64,000 bases of DNA from Erythrobacter donghaensis. GTDB taxonomy: Bacteria; Pseudomonadota; Alphaproteobacteria; Sphingomonadales; Sphingomonadaceae. Made by a program: the position numbers and the translations under genes. Shown one piece after another: positions 26,024 through 35,686 of this stretch. The number at the start of each line of letters is the position of its first letter. Within the stretch, counting starts at the first letter, position 1. The DNA lies in contig NZ_MUYG01000011.1 in assembly GCF_002155425.1 (NCBI RefSeq), positions 620,001 through 684,000 on the forward strand. The letters run 5' to 3'. Below the pieces are notes generated by a model that searched no databases, was not told where the DNA came from, and saw only the letters and a program-made list of their open reading frames with translations.

Positions 26024-28312
26024 TCAGCGGAAGCCCAGATTGCGAAGGGCGAAGAACAGCTGGAAGGCATTCCCGCGCCGCGCGTCGCCCGCGTCGATGA
26101 AGTCGCGCCGCCAGGTCGCGCCGAATTCGATGCAGTCATCGGCATAGGCCACCCCCAGCCGGGTGCGGATCGGCTGGAACCCATCGGGCTGGAACACCGG
26201 ATCTTCCTCAGGATCGGTGAGGTTGAACACGCCCGAGCCGAACACCGACCACTTGCGCCCGATCGCCACCCGCGCGGCGGCGCGCAGTTCCTCGCGGTCG
26301 CGCAGATCCTCGACCGTCTGGATATTGCGGTCGAGCCGCAGATAGCCGACTTCGAGATAGGTGCGGCGCGAGCCGATGGTAGCGTCGATCTCGTTGCGGC
26401 GCACCGCGAAATTGTCCTTGTCGAGCCGGAAGCGGTGGGTGAAGCTGACAAGGTTGCGGAAGCGCACTTCGGTGCGACCGACAAAATCGGTGACGCTTTC
26501 GGACAGGCCCGTGCCTTGGGGGAACAGCGCCGGATCGGGCGCGCTGAGCCGGAAGGATTGCCCGATGGTCGAGCGCACGCGCCAGCCGGGGCGCTGCAAT
26601 TCCCAGTCCACCCCCCAGGTCACCCGGCTGCCGTCTTCGACCCGGTCATAGCCGGGGAAGCGGTTGAGGGCGAAGAGGTTGGAATCCTCCAGATCGATCG
26701 CGCGCGCATCCTCGTTGGGGACGGCGAGGTTCTTGATGTCGGGGCTGGCAACGATCTGCAGGCGCGGCTTGAACACTTGCGTGCCGCCGAAGGCTTCGCC
26801 CACGAAAGGCCATTCGATATCCAGCGCCGCGGTGGCGATGCCGCGCGTGGTCCAGCCTTCGGTGCCGCGATAGGCCGGGGTGGTGGTGGAGAGCACATCG
26901 TTTGTGTTGTAGACATCGCCGCGCACCAGCGCGGTCAGGGTGACGACCTGCCCCATGCCGGTCAGCCGCTTCAGGTCCCACTGCGCCCCGGCAAAGGCAC
27001 GCTGGGTGTCCTGCCCGTCGCGCCGCAGCAGCGCGAGGCTGTTGGCCTGCACCATCAGATTGCCGCCCAGCACCGTGTCGCCGACCTGCTGGCGATAGTC
27101 GATCGCGGGCAGGGCGAGCGGCACCTGCCCCTGATCGGCGTTGAGCCGCAGCGTCTGCGTCGCCCATCCTGCCACCGAGAAATAGGAGCGGTCGGTGATG
27201 CGTTCGAGATTGATGGTCGAGCGCAGCCGGTCATCGCGGCTGAGATCGTAGCGACGCAGGAAGGTGCGGTCCGAAGCGAGGCGGATCGATCCCGACAGGC
27301 TCCAGTCGGGGGAGAACTGGAAGGTGCCATTGGCATCCAGATAACCGCGCGGGTCGGTTTGCAGGCCCTGCGCTCCGGTAAAGTCGGTCGCGCGGTCGGA
27401 AAAGGTGCCGTAGCCGGTGATCTGATAGGCGCCTTTTTCGGTGAGGTGCCGCCACTTGGCGCTCGCCATCGGGGCGACGTTGGAGAAGACATAGGCCCCA
27501 AGCGTCAGGTCGTAATTGTCGGCCATGCGCCAATAATATTCGCCCGACAGCTCCAGCCCGTTGACCTGCGTGACGCGGACGTCGGGCACAAGAAACCCGC
27601 TTTCGGCCTTGCCATCGGTGCGGATCGCGAGGCCCGGCAGCGGTAGGATGCGCGCGCCGAACAGCTCCAGCATCGCGCCTTCAAAGCGCACCCGCGCCGC
27701 GCTCTGATCGTAGATCACGCGCCGCGCAGTGACGCGCCAGGTCGGATCCTTGGTGCAGCCCTCGGCATCGACCACGGGGCAGGCGGAATAGGCCGCGTCG
27801 ATCAGGATCGCATCGCCGTTCTCCCCGCGCTCCGCCGAGCGGGCGGCGAGGCGGCCCCCGGCGCGCAGGGCGATCAGCAGCTCGCTCATCGCGCCGGTAT
27901 CGAATTCCTCCGTAAGTTCGACCTGATCGGTGAACAGCTGGTTGCCCGCCTCATCCACGAGCCGGATATTGCCGCTGGCGATGATCCGGCCGGTCTCGCG
28001 GAACCACACGACCTCATCGGCGCGCACCGAGCGGTCTTCGGAGCGCAGGATGACATTGCCGCGCGCGGTAACGGTGTCGGTTTCACTGTTGTAGCCAAGC
28101 TCGCTCGCCTCGAAATCGATCTGACGCGGGGCGGTTGTGGTCGCTTCGGATGCGGCGGGGGCCGGGGCGTGCTGCTCGTCCTGCGCGGCAAGGGCAGCGG
28201 GGCTTGCCGTCAGCGCCAGCACAAGCACCAGACGCGTAGCGGCACCCCGCGTCGACACGCGCAGGGCATGGCACGCGCCCTTGCGCGATCGGTCCAGGGA
28301 GCCTCCCGACAT
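26024..28312 (-). CDS. lptD: LPS-assembly protein LptD
   Basis: A 762-residue outer membrane protein that inserts LPS into the outer leaflet with LptE. The ATG at 28312 gives a signal region ending near ALAAQDEQ. A short OstA/LptA-like beta-jellyroll follows (IDFEASELGYNSETDTVTARGNV), then the large LptD barrel (FVNVAP-like SNVAPMASAKWR, PAIDYRQQVGD, PEDARAIDLEDSN). It ends FFALRNLGFR with the expected aromatic residues. Cysteines sit in the N-terminal domain and near the end, but their pairing is not clear. It is the first gene of lptD-surA-pdxA-rsmA and divergent from pepA, with 145 bp between. Confidence 0.94.
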   Translation of the reverse strand: MSGGSLDRSRKGACHALRVSTRGAATRLVLVLALTASPAALAAQDEQHAPAPAASEATTTAPRQIDFEASELGYNSETDTVTARGNVILRSEDRSVRADEVVWFRETGRIIASGNIRLVDEAGNQLFTDQVELTEEFDTGAMSELLIALRAGGRLAARSAERGENGDAILIDAAYSACPVVDAEGCTKDPTWRVTARRVIYDQSAARVRFEGAMLELFGARILPLPGLAIRTDGKAESGFLVPDVRVTQVNGLELSGEYYWRMADNYDLTLGAYVFSNVAPMASAKWRHLTEKGAYQITGYGTFSDRATDFTGAQGLQTDPRGYLDANGTFQFSPDWSLSGSIRLASDRTFLRRYDLSRDDRLRSTINLERITDRSYFSVAGWATQTLRLNADQGQVPLALPAIDYRQQVGDTVLGGNLMVQANSLALLRRDGQDTQRAFAGAQWDLKRLTGMGQVVTLTALVRGDVYNTNDVLSTTTPAYRGTEGWTTRGIATAALDIEWPFVGEAFGGTQVFKPRLQIVASPDIKNLAVPNEDARAIDLEDSNLFALNRFPGYDRVEDGSRVTWGVDWELQRPGWRVRSTIGQSFRLSAPDPALFPQGTGLSESVTDFVGRTEVRFRNLVSFTHRFRLDKDNFAVRRNEIDATIGSRRTYLEVGYLRLDRNIQTVEDLRDREELRAAARVAIGRKWSVFGSGVFNLTDPEEDPVFQPDGFQPIRTRLGVAYADDCIEFGATWRRDFIDAGDARRGNAFQLFFALRNLGFR

Positions 28313-28457
28313 GGCCTTGCCTATTGCACCGCTCGGGCCTAATCGCAATCGGCATTGCGCCTCTCGCGCGCTCAGTATTGCACGGTCTGTCGCAGGTGGA
28401 CGGCGCCTTGTCCGCTCCGTCGCAGCAGCCCCGGCTTCCAGCTTCTTCGGAGTATTC

Positions 28458-29918
28458 ATGCAGATTCACTTCACCGCCGCCGCCCCTGCCGACATTCGCC
28501 TGCACGCGCGGGTCGTCAATCAGGGGGCTGCGCTTGCCGGGCTCGATACGGCGCTGGTCGAAGGTGCGGCCGCATCGGCCTTTACCGGGCGCGCGGGGCA
28601 GCTGTTCGAAGGCTTTGCCAGCATCGGCGGCGCGGTGAAGCGGATTGCGCTGGCGGGCGCGGGTGAGGCCGATGCCGCCGACCGCCGCGCCAATTGCGAG
28701 CGTGCGGGCGCTGCGCTGACGGCGAAATATCTGGTCTCGGGCGAGAAGGCGATGGTGCTCGATCTGTCGCACGCCGGGCTCAGCGCCGACGATGCCGCCG
28801 CGGTGCTGCTGGCGCTGCGCCTGCGCGGCTGGCGGCACGACAAGTATCGCACGCGGCTGGCCTCCGACAAGAAGCCGAGCCTTGCCACGGTCCACGTCAT
28901 CGGCGCACCCGAGGGCACCGAGGCGGCGTGGCAGCGCGAGGCGGCGCTCGCCAGGGGGGTCGAATTCACCCGCACGCTGGTGACCGAGCCTGCCAACATC
29001 ATCTACCCCGCCAGCTTCGTCGCCACCTGCGAGGAAGCCTTCGCGGGCACCGGGGTGGAAATCACCGTGCTGGGCGAGGCCGAGATGGACAAGCTCGGCA
29101 TGGGCGCGCTGGTGGGCGTCGGCCTCGGCTCGGAGCGCGAATCGAAGCTGCTCGCGATCCGCTGGAATGGCGGGGCGGCGGGTGACAAGCCGACCGTGTT
29201 CGTCGGCAAGGGCGTGACCTTCGACACCGGCGGGATCTCGCTCAAGCCCGGGCCGGGCATGGAAGACATGAAGTGGGACATGGGCGGCGCAGGCGCGGTC
29301 GCGGGCGCGATGCTGGCGCTGGCCGGGCGCAAGGCCAAGGCCAACGTGATCGGCGTGATGGGCCTGGTCGAGAACATGCCCGACGGCAAGGCACAGCGCC
29401 CCGGCGATGTCGTCACCACCATGAGCGGGCAGACGGTCGAAGTGCTCAACACTGATGCCGAAGGGCGTCTGGTGCTGTGCGATGCGCTGCACTGGGTGCA
29501 GCAGCAATATGATGCCGCGCGGATCGTCGACCTCGCCACGCTGACCGGCGCGATGATCATCAGCCTCGGCAACGAATATGGCGGGATGTTCGCGAACGAC
29601 GATACGCTTGCAGAGCAGCTTGCCGCGGCGGGCAAGGCGAGCGGCGACAAGCTGTGGCGGATGCCGCTGGGCGCGAATTACGACAAGCTGATCGACTCCC
29701 CCATCGCCGACATGAAGAACATCGGCCCGCGCGAGGGTGGTTCGATCACGGCGGCGCAGTTCCTCCAGCGCTTCGTCAAGGATGGCACCCCCTGGGCGCA
29801 CCTCGACATCGCGGGCATGGTCTGGTCGAACAAGCCCGGCCACACCTGGGACAAGGGCGCGACCGGCTATGGCGTGCGCCTGATCGACCAGTTCGTGCGG
29901 GATGTGGTGGAAGCCTAA
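28458..29918 (+). CDS. pepA: Leucyl aminopeptidase (M17)
   Basis: A 486-residue cytosolic zinc/manganese aminopeptidase. The active-site region reads [18 protein letters not shown] (catalytic lysine and metal ligand), and [14 protein letters not shown] is the M17 signature; [13 protein letters not shown] follows. The N-terminal domain is lower in conservation, as usual. The start at 28458 is preceded by GGAG. holC lies downstream, as in many proteobacteria (pepA-holC), with a small zinc-ribbon gene between. Confidence 0.96.
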   Translation: MQIHFTAAAPADIRLHARVVNQGAALAGLDTALVEGAAASAFTGRAGQLFEGFASIGGAVKRIALAGAGEADAADRRANCERAGAALTAKYLVSGEKAMVLDLSHAGLSADDAAAVLLALRLRGWRHDKYRTRLASDKKPSLATVHVIGAPEGTEAAWQREAALARGVEFTRTLVTEPANIIYPASFVATCEEAFAGTGVEITVLGEAEMDKLGMGALVGVGLGSERESKLLAIRWNGGAAGDKPTVFVGKGVTFDTGGISLKPGPGMEDMKWDMGGAGAVAGAMLALAGRKAKANVIGVMGLVENMPDGKAQRPGDVVTTMSGQTVEVLNTDAEGRLVLCDALHWVQQQYDAARIVDLATLTGAMIISLGNEYGGMFANDDTLAEQLAAAGKASGDKLWRMPLGANYDKLIDSPIADMKNIGPREGGSITAAQFLQRFVKDGTPWAHLDIAGMVWSNKPGHTWDKGATGYGVRLIDQFVRDVVEA

Positions 29919-29943
29919 AGGGGGAGTTTCTGCCATCCCCAAG

Positions 29944-30096
29944 ATGCGGAAAAAGAGCGATCTGCCCACCAAAACCTGCCTCGCCTGCGGGCTGCCTTTC
30001 ACATGGCGCAAGAAGTGGGAGCGGGATTGGGACAATGTGAAATATTGTTCGGACCGCTGCCGCAGCGGGAAGGGGACCAAGAATGTCCTCAAGTAG
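29944..30096 (+). CDS. DUF2256 small zinc-ribbon-like protein
   Basis: A 50-residue basic protein with the DUF2256 pattern [30 protein letters not shown], that is, CxxC...CxxxC (plausible zinc ligands). The function is not known. DUF2256 genes are often next to photolyase/cryptochrome genes; here the photolyase is 30 kb away and this gene sits between pepA and holC. It overlaps the holC frame by 14 bp if the early holC start is used. Confidence 0.85.
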   Translation: MRKKSDLPTKTCLACGLPFTWRKKWERDWDNVKYCSDRCRSGKGTKNVLK

Positions 30097-30556
30097 CGAA
30101 GCGGTAGGACAACCAGAACTCATGAAGCTCGATTTCTGGCAGGTCACCGACGATCCAGTCGAGAAAGTCGTCGCCTTGATCGCCAAGCGCGCGCTGGGGC
30201 AGGGCGAGCGCGTGCTGGTGGTCGCTGGAGACGCCGAACAGCGCGCCGCGATCTCGCGCGCACTGTGGGAAGGCGGCTCCGAAAGCTTTCTTGCCAATGG
30301 CGAGGCCGATGCGCCGGGAGCCGATCGCCAGCCGGTGCTGCTCGCCGCCGAGCCGGTCGCCGTCAACGGCGCGAGCCATGTGATCCTCGCCGACGGGACC
30401 TTCCGCGATTGCCCCGGCTTTTCCCGCGTCTTCCTACTCTTCCCGCCCGACCTCGCCCCCGCAGCGCGGCAGGCATGGCGCGCGCAGGACGGACGCGAAG
30501 GTGTGGAGCGGAGCTATTTCGCGCAGGCAGACGGGCGTTGGGTCAAGAAGGGCTAA
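30083..30556 (+). CDS. holC: DNA polymerase III chi subunit
   Basis: A 157-residue protein of the clamp-loader accessory complex that contacts SSB. The family core is [37 protein letters not shown]. Later blocks [12 protein letters not shown] and RVFLLFPP match HolC well. The ATG at 30083 has AGGGG at good spacing and adds 13 residues before the family core; the ATG at 30122 would give 144 residues that begin exactly at the conserved part. I report the first and note the second as possible. A downstream valS is not present. Confidence 0.9.
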   Translation: MSSSSEAVGQPELMKLDFWQVTDDPVEKVVALIAKRALGQGERVLVVAGDAEQRAAISRALWEGGSESFLANGEADAPGADRQPVLLAAEPVAVNGASHVILADGTFRDCPGFSRVFLLFPPDLAPAARQAWRAQDGREGVERSYFAQADGRWVKKG

Positions 30557-30619
30557 GCCCCTTGCGCTGAGCGGCGCGATGGGGAATCTTTCGCGCAAGG
30601 CTATCGGGGGGACAAGACC

Positions 30620-31129
30620 ATGCGCATGACGGCAATGATTCTGGCCAGCGGCGGCGCGCTGCTGCTGACGGCCTGCGGATCGGAAACTTCGGGGGAATTC
30701 ACCACCGAGGACGGCAAGAACGCCGAATATACCATCGACAAGGACAGCGGCGAAACCAGCATGACCATCAAGGGCGAGGATGGCGAGGCCACCTTACGCT
30801 CGGGCGCGGATGTGCCGGTGACCCTGCCTGATGGCTTCAGCCTCTATCCGGGCTCGAAGGTTGTCACCAACACCGTGGTCAATCAGCCCGATGGGCAGGG
30901 CACGATGATCACCTTCGAAGCCGATGCCTCAGCCGAAGATGTGGTCAAGCACTACCGCGATCAGGCCAAGGCCGCCGGGTTCGACATCCAGCTCGAAATG
31001 AACACCAACGGCACGCGGATGATCGGGGGCGAGATCAAGGACAAGGGATCGAGCCTGTCGGTCACGGCCACCGACAATGATGGCGACAAGACCACCGGCC
31101 AGATCATCATCGGCACCAAGGCAGGCTGA
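30620..31129 (+). CDS. Predicted lipoprotein, paralogue of the next gene
   Basis: A 169-residue lipoprotein (lipobox LLLTAC, cysteine 19) with an acidic N-terminal region and a C-terminal domain starting at VTLPDGFSLYPGSKVV. That domain continues with FEADASAEDVVKHYRDQAKAAGFDIQLEMN. The same pattern (LP.GF.LYPG, ..YR.QA.AAGF.IQL) occurs in the following gene. The family is unnamed to me. The order YPG, then an ..V..HYR.QA.AAGF helix, suggests a small alpha-beta domain. Its location is the periplasm. Confidence 0.82.
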   Translation: MRMTAMILASGGALLLTACGSETSGEFTTEDGKNAEYTIDKDSGETSMTIKGEDGEATLRSGADVPVTLPDGFSLYPGSKVVTNTVVNQPDGQGTMITFEADASAEDVVKHYRDQAKAAGFDIQLEMNTNGTRMIGGEIKDKGSSLSVTATDNDGDKTTGQIIIGTKAG

Positions 31130-31172
31130 AATCGATCTGCATTGCTGCGGCAAAGACGAGGATACAATTCCA

Positions 31173-31610
31173 ATGCGCAAAACGGCCATCATCCTGGCGG
31201 GCGGAGCGGTGTTGGCGATTTTGGCGCAGGTCGCCGGACCGGCGCTGGCGAGCGCGATGCAAGCGCCGGGCGAGGCCACAGCCGCGCCGTCGCAGGGCGA
31301 TTTGCCGGGGGGCTTCACGCTTTATCCCGGCGCGACGATTTTCGGTAACACCACCTACAGGACCGATAGCGCCTTCAACACGATCGTGAATTTCGAAAGC
31401 GCCGATGCGCCCACGACGATCACCGCCTTCTACCGGCGGCAGGCCGAGGCGGCAGGCTTCGAGATCCAGCTCGATTCATATGATGACGGGATCGCCATTC
31501 TGGTCGCCGAAAAATCCGATCGTATGATTATTGGGCTTTCTGCTTCGCCCAGCCCCGACAGCCCCGGCATGAGCGAAGCGCAACTCACCATCGGGCAGGA
31601 CGGGCTCTAG
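31173..31610 (+). CDS. Exported protein, paralogue of the preceding lipoprotein
   Basis: A 145-residue protein with a signal peptide (about 1-26, ending ALAS) and the same C-terminal domain as its neighbour (LPGGFTLYPGATIFG, FYRRQAEAAGFEIQLDSYDDGI). There is no lipobox, so it is probably soluble in the periplasm while its paralogue is anchored. The two genes are 43 bp apart and likely arose by tandem duplication. The function is unknown. Confidence 0.8.
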   Translation: MRKTAIILAGGAVLAILAQVAGPALASAMQAPGEATAAPSQGDLPGGFTLYPGATIFGNTTYRTDSAFNTIVNFESADAPTTITAFYRRQAEAAGFEIQLDSYDDGIAILVAEKSDRMIIGLSASPSPDSPGMSEAQLTIGQDGL

Positions 31611-31764
31611 CGCACGTTCCGACCAACCTGACCGTGGGAGCCGCTGCGCGTAGCGGCCCGCATTTGCCGCCCCGTGCGCTGATGCTTGCCATTTTGCATC
31701 GCACCATCTACGGGCCGCGGCCAATATCCCCCTCCCATAAAAAGACGTTCACAGGAGCATACTC

Positions 31765-32187
31765 ATGGCGGTCACCCGCACCTTTTCGATCATCAAGCCC
31801 GATGCCACCCGCCGCAACCTGACCGGGGCGGTCACCAAGATGCTGGAAGACGCCGGCCTGCGCGTCGTCGCTTCCAAGCGCATCCACATGACCCGCGAAC
31901 AGGCCGAAGGCTTCTACGCGGTGCACAAGGAGCGCCCCTTTTTCGGTGAACTCGTCGACTTCATGATGAGCGAGCCGGTGGTCGTGCAGGTGCTCGAAGG
32001 CGAAGACGCCGTGACCCGCAACCGCGACATCATGGGCGCGACCAACCCCGAGAACGCCGAGCCCGGCACGATCCGCAAGGAACTGGCGCTCTCGATCGGC
32101 GAGAACACCGTCCACGGTTCGGATTCGGAAGAAAACGCCGCGATCGAAATCGCGTATTTCTTCAAGGACGAAGAGATCGTCGGCTGA
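31765..32187 (+). CDS. ndk: Nucleoside diphosphate kinase
   Basis: A 140-residue enzyme that transfers gamma-phosphate between nucleoside di- and triphosphates. [14 protein letters not shown] is the N-terminal signature, and the phospho-histidine is His117 in NTVHGSDS. Length and motifs are standard. It stands alone between the paralogue pair and the sulfotransferase and has its own terminator. Confidence 0.98.
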   Translation: MAVTRTFSIIKPDATRRNLTGAVTKMLEDAGLRVVASKRIHMTREQAEGFYAVHKERPFFGELVDFMMSEPVVVQVLEGEDAVTRNRDIMGATNPENAEPGTIRKELALSIGENTVHGSDSEENAAIEIAYFFKDEEIVG

Positions 32188-32209
32188 TCCGTTTCGCCGG
32201 ATGAAGTGC

Positions 32210-32243
32210 AAAGGGCCGTCTCCGCAAGGGGGGCGGCCCTTTT
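32210..32243 (+). terminator. Rho-independent terminator after ndk
   Basis: The stem AAAGGGCCG / CGGCCCTTT (32210-32218 with 32234-32242) has a loop of about 15 nt and a short T-run. The sulfotransferase gene ends 1-2 bp beyond it, so the hairpin may serve both directions. Confidence 0.8.
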
Positions 32244-32244
32244 G

Positions 32245-33462
32245 CTATTTGGCTTCAGCAAAGCGTGCGAGCTGTTCGCGGTGGGCGTGGTGGTGCCCGG
32301 CCTCGCTCGCCGCCATCACCCGGCGCATCGCCAGCAGCGCCTCGCCGGTGAGGTCGAGGTCCAGCGCGGCATAGCAGCGCGCGATCGCGCCCTCCCAGTC
32401 GGCATTGATCTCGTCGAAATCGAGCCGCGCCACCGGCCCCTGCCAGCCATCCAGCGCCATCGCCATGCGCGCCTCGCGCAGCGCGATCTTATGCTCCCAG
32501 CGCGCTTCGATCCGGGCCAGATCGCAGGCATCGGACTGCATTGCCATCTGGTTCGCCGCGAGGCTGACCGCGCTCTTGAGCACTTCTGCGTGCGCACGCT
32601 TGGCGATCACCAGCCGGGCATCGGGGAACAGCGCGAGCAGCGTGGGCAAGTCCTCGGCAAAGGCAGGGACTTTCATCACGCGCGGGCGATCGGCAATGCC
32701 GCGGTGGGCGGCGTCGGTGCGCAGGATACGCGCCATTTCGCGGTAGATCGGCAGCGACCCGCGCGCCTCGCTCCAGGCCGAATAGCTCGGGATGTGCCAC
32801 TGCGATTCGTAGATCGAATGGTGGAGCGCGGCGCTGATCCACGCCAGCTCCTCTTCCACCGCGCCCGCCGCCATCGGGTGGATCGATTGCAGCCACGGGT
32901 TGAGCCGCCCCAGCATCGCCAGCTCCATCGCCGCCTTGACCCGGTTCATGCCCAGCTTCGCCGGCACGGGGTGATAGGCATCGCAATAGCGCGTGTGCGA
33001 ATGCGCCGGGTCTGCGGCAAGCAGCGTGTGGATTCGGGTGGTGCCGCTGCGCATATGGCCGATGACGATGATCGGCGGGGCGAGCGGCGTCTCGGCCAGC
33101 CCGGGCCGCTCCAGCCACAGCGCGCCGAAGGCCAGCCGGTTCTTGACCACGCGCGAGAGCTGCCCCCAGGCCATCGCCCGGCCCAGCGGGTTGAGGTCGG
33201 CCTCGGCCAGCGCGGCGGTGATCAGCCGCTTCAGCCGCTCGCGGAAATCGGCGACATCCTCTTCGCTGCGCCCGCCATGCTCCACTGCCTCGGCCCGCGC
33301 GCCATAGGGCTTGGCTGCAAGCGCCCACAGCGCCTCGGGATCGAGCGCGGGCGGCGGCAGCCAGCCGCGCTCCCACGCCTGCCCGAGAAAGGCATTGGCG
33401 CGGTTCGCCAAGGGGCCACGGGCGAGCAGATGGGGGCGGGGCGGGGGTGAGCGGGTCGCCAT
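32245..33462 (-). CDS. Sulfotransferase family protein
   Basis: A 405-residue cytosolic enzyme predicted to move sulfate from PAPS to an acceptor. The 5'-phosphosulfate loop is IVIGHMRSGTTRIHTLL. The 3'-phosphate region is likely around RLVIAKRAHAEVLKSAVSLA, and a conserved D-rich stretch VARLDFDEIN follows. The start at 33462 is a clean ATG 2 bp after the purN stop; the upstream frame has no family match. It lies in one transcript with purN but no shared pathway is evident. The acceptor is unknown. Confidence 0.88.
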   Translation of the reverse strand: MATRSPPPRPHLLARGPLANRANAFLGQAWERGWLPPPALDPEALWALAAKPYGARAEAVEHGGRSEEDVADFRERLKRLITAALAEADLNPLGRAMAWGQLSRVVKNRLAFGALWLERPGLAETPLAPPIIVIGHMRSGTTRIHTLLAADPAHSHTRYCDAYHPVPAKLGMNRVKAAMELAMLGRLNPWLQSIHPMAAGAVEEELAWISAALHHSIYESQWHIPSYSAWSEARGSLPIYREMARILRTDAAHRGIADRPRVMKVPAFAEDLPTLLALFPDARLVIAKRAHAEVLKSAVSLAANQMAMQSDACDLARIEARWEHKIALREARMAMALDGWQGPVARLDFDEINADWEGAIARCYAALDLDLTGEALLAMRRVMAASEAGHHHAHREQLARFAEAK

Positions 33463-33464
33463 GG

Positions 33465-34430
33465 TCAAAACTCGTCCGCCACGTCCAGTAGCCGGGTCAG
33501 CCGCTTGGGCGCGGCGCCGCGCCAGCTGCGGGTCAGCCATTCGGCGACCGCGTCCCAGTCCACGCCCGGGCGGTTGAGGATGATCCCGATCCACCCGCTC
33601 GCCCCGTAATAGGCGGGTTTGAAATAGACCTCGGGCTGCGCTTCCACGAGGTTGAGCAATTCGTCCATCCCGCCGGTGCGCACGAGGCAAGCGATGTGCG
33701 GCGTGCCGTGGTGCTGATCGGCGAAATAGGCGAAGTATTTGCCACTCTTTTCGCCGCCGACGCGAAAGCCGGGGCTGCCGTGGCTCTCGCGTTCGTCGGT
33801 TTCGGGGAAGGCCAAAGCGAGGTTGCGCACCCGTTCGAGCAGCGCGACCGGATCGCGCCAGCGGCTGACGTAATCGGCCACGGCGCGCGGGTAGAGCTGG
33901 TGTTCGGCGAGTTTCACCCGCTCGGCGAGGGTATCCGGCGTGTCACCGGCAACAATCGGCACCGCGATCTGCGCCAGCACCTCGCCCGCATCGAGCTCGG
34001 GCGTCACCACATGGACGCTGGTACCGCCGTGGCTGTCCCCTGCCGCGATGGCGCGGGCGTGGGTGTCGAGGCCTTTGTATTTGGGCAGCAGCGAGGGATG
34101 GATATTGAGCATCCGCCCGGCCCAGCGCACGACGAACCCGTCCGAAAGGATGCGCATGTAGCCTGCCAGCACGATATATTCCGCGCCCGCTTCCAGCACG
34201 GCGGCCTCCATCGCAGCATCGTGCGCCTCGCGGGTGAGCCCCTTGTGCGGCAGGGCGAAGGTGGCGATCCCCTCGGCCTGCGCGAGCGCAAGGCCTTCGG
34301 CTTGCGGGTCATTGCTGGCGACTAGCACGACCTCATAGGGGCAATCCGCGATCCGGCTGGCATAGACCAGCGCGGCCATATTGGTCCCCGCGCCGGAGAT
34401 GAGGACGGCGATTTTGGCCTTAATCGTCAT
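33465..34430 (-). CDS. purN: GAR transformylase fused to a YjbR-like domain
   Basis: A 321-residue protein. Residues 1 to about 190 are phosphoribosylglycinamide formyltransferase (third step of purine synthesis) with active-site Asn109, His111 (MLNIHPSLLPKYKG) and Asp147 (TPELDAGE), matching E. coli N106, H108 and D144. Residues about 195-321 form a second domain of the MmcQ/YjbR type (ALAFPETDERESHGSPGFRV, GIILNRPGVDWDAVAEWL). E. coli PurN is 212 residues and has no such tail. The start codon lies inside an inverted-repeat arm. It is divergent in role from its neighbours but follows purM. Confidence 0.92.
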   Translation of the reverse strand: MTIKAKIAVLISGAGTNMAALVYASRIADCPYEVVLVASNDPQAEGLALAQAEGIATFALPHKGLTREAHDAAMEAAVLEAGAEYIVLAGYMRILSDGFVVRWAGRMLNIHPSLLPKYKGLDTHARAIAAGDSHGGTSVHVVTPELDAGEVLAQIAVPIVAGDTPDTLAERVKLAEHQLYPRAVADYVSRWRDPVALLERVRNLALAFPETDERESHGSPGFRVGGEKSGKYFAYFADQHHGTPHIACLVRTGGMDELLNLVEAQPEVYFKPAYYGASGWIGIILNRPGVDWDAVAEWLTRSWRGAAPKRLTRLLDVADEF

Positions 34431-34517
34431 GCTGAACTCGTTTCAGCATCCATTCCTCCCCGAAGCGCTGCCGGTTCTTTGTGGCACGATGGACCCTGAA
34501 ACAAGTTCAGGGTGACG
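34425..34517. repeat. Intergenic inverted repeat (GAACTTGTTTCAGGG family)
   Basis: The arms 34425-34451 and 34491-34517 are reverse complements at about 22 of 27 positions. The left arm contains the purN start codon. The right arm ends at the purM stop. The sequence GAACTTGTTTCAGGG is a common sphingomonad intergenic motif. Confidence 0.72.
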
Positions 34518-34519
34518 AA

Positions 34520-35617
34520 TTATGCGAGGTGGGTAGCTGTCCAGTCGCCCTTCGCCGACCAAGTTTCAACCGAGCCGCGGACGGTGCAGCCCTTGTCGCC
34601 CGCTTCGATCCGGCCGACCGGGACAACGGTCTCGCCCGCCGCTTCGAGCCGCGCGGTGACTTCGGCGACGTTCGTCTCGCTGACGGCGAGCACCATGCCG
34701 ACCCCGCAGTTGAAGGTGCGCGCCATTTCCTCGGGCTCGATCTGGCCCTGCGCTTGCAGGAAGGCCATCAGGCGCGGCTGGGGCCACAGGTCGGCATCGA
34801 CGTGCGCGTGCGCGCCATCGGGCAGGATGCGCGGGATGTTTTCGAGCAAGCCCCCGCCAGTGATGTGGGCGAGGGCGTTGATCAGCCCGGCCCGGATCAG
34901 TGGCAGCAGGCTGGCGACATAGATGCGGGTGGGCGCAATCAGCGCGTCGATCAGCAATTGCTCCTGATCGAACAGGGCGGGGCGGTTCAGCTTCCAGCCC
35001 TTGTCCGCCGCGAGCCTGCGCACCAGCGAATAGCCGTTGGAGTGCACCCCGCTTGATGCGAGGCCCAGCAGCACGTCGCCCGGCGCAACCTTGTCGCCCG
35101 TCAGCTGCTCGCCGCGCTCGACCGCGCCGACGCAGAAGCCTGCAAGGTCGTAGTCGCCCGGCGCATACATCCCCGGCATTTCCGCCGTCTCGCCGCCGAT
35201 CAGTGCGCAGCCCGCGAGCTTGCAGCCATCCGCGATCCCCGCGATTACCCGCTCCGCGACGCCGTTCTCCAGCTTGCCGGTGGCGAAATAGTCGAGGAAG
35301 AACAGCGGCTCGGCACCCTGCACGATCAGATCGTTGACGCACATGGCGACGAGGTCGATCCCGACCGTGTCATGCCGGTCATGCTCGATCGCCAGCTTCA
35401 GTTTGGTGCCGACGCCATCATTGGCGGCGACCAGAAGGGGGTCGGTGTAACCGGCCGCCTTGGGGTCGAAAAAGCCGCCGAAGCCGCCCAGCTCGCTCGT
35501 CGCACCCGGGCGCGCGGTGGCTTTCGCCAGCGGGGCGATGGCCTTGACCAGCGCATTGCCCGCAGCAATCGAGACGCCGGCATCGGCGTAAGTATAGGGC
35601 GAGTTCTTGATCGTCAT
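34520..35617 (-). CDS. purM: Phosphoribosylformylglycinamidine cyclo-ligase
   Basis: A 365-residue AIR synthase that closes the imidazole ring in purine synthesis. [64 protein letters not shown] and [13 protein letters not shown] are the PurM blocks in the expected order. The start at 35617 gives TIKNSPYTY; the open frame continues far upstream but only as the antisense of other genes. It is upstream of purN in the same direction with a repeat between. Its divergent neighbour is the DUF2066-like gene. Confidence 0.97.
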   Translation of the reverse strand: MTIKNSPYTYADAGVSIAAGNALVKAIAPLAKATARPGATSELGGFGGFFDPKAAGYTDPLLVAANDGVGTKLKLAIEHDRHDTVGIDLVAMCVNDLIVQGAEPLFFLDYFATGKLENGVAERVIAGIADGCKLAGCALIGGETAEMPGMYAPGDYDLAGFCVGAVERGEQLTGDKVAPGDVLLGLASSGVHSNGYSLVRRLAADKGWKLNRPALFDQEQLLIDALIAPTRIYVASLLPLIRAGLINALAHITGGGLLENIPRILPDGAHAHVDADLWPQPRLMAFLQAQGQIEPEEMARTFNCGVGMVLAVSETNVAEVTARLEAAGETVVPVGRIEAGDKGCTVRGSVETWSAKGDWTATHLA

Positions 35618-35686
35618 GCACGCCGCTTTAGCCTTTCGCGCTTGGAATTCCACTCGCCATTGGGCAAAGGGGGTGCGATTTTCCCC

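Noticed and set aside
28083..30092. A 669-codon minus-strand frame opposite pepA
   Set aside because: It is antisense to pepA with no recognisable domain; pepA matches the M17 family fully.
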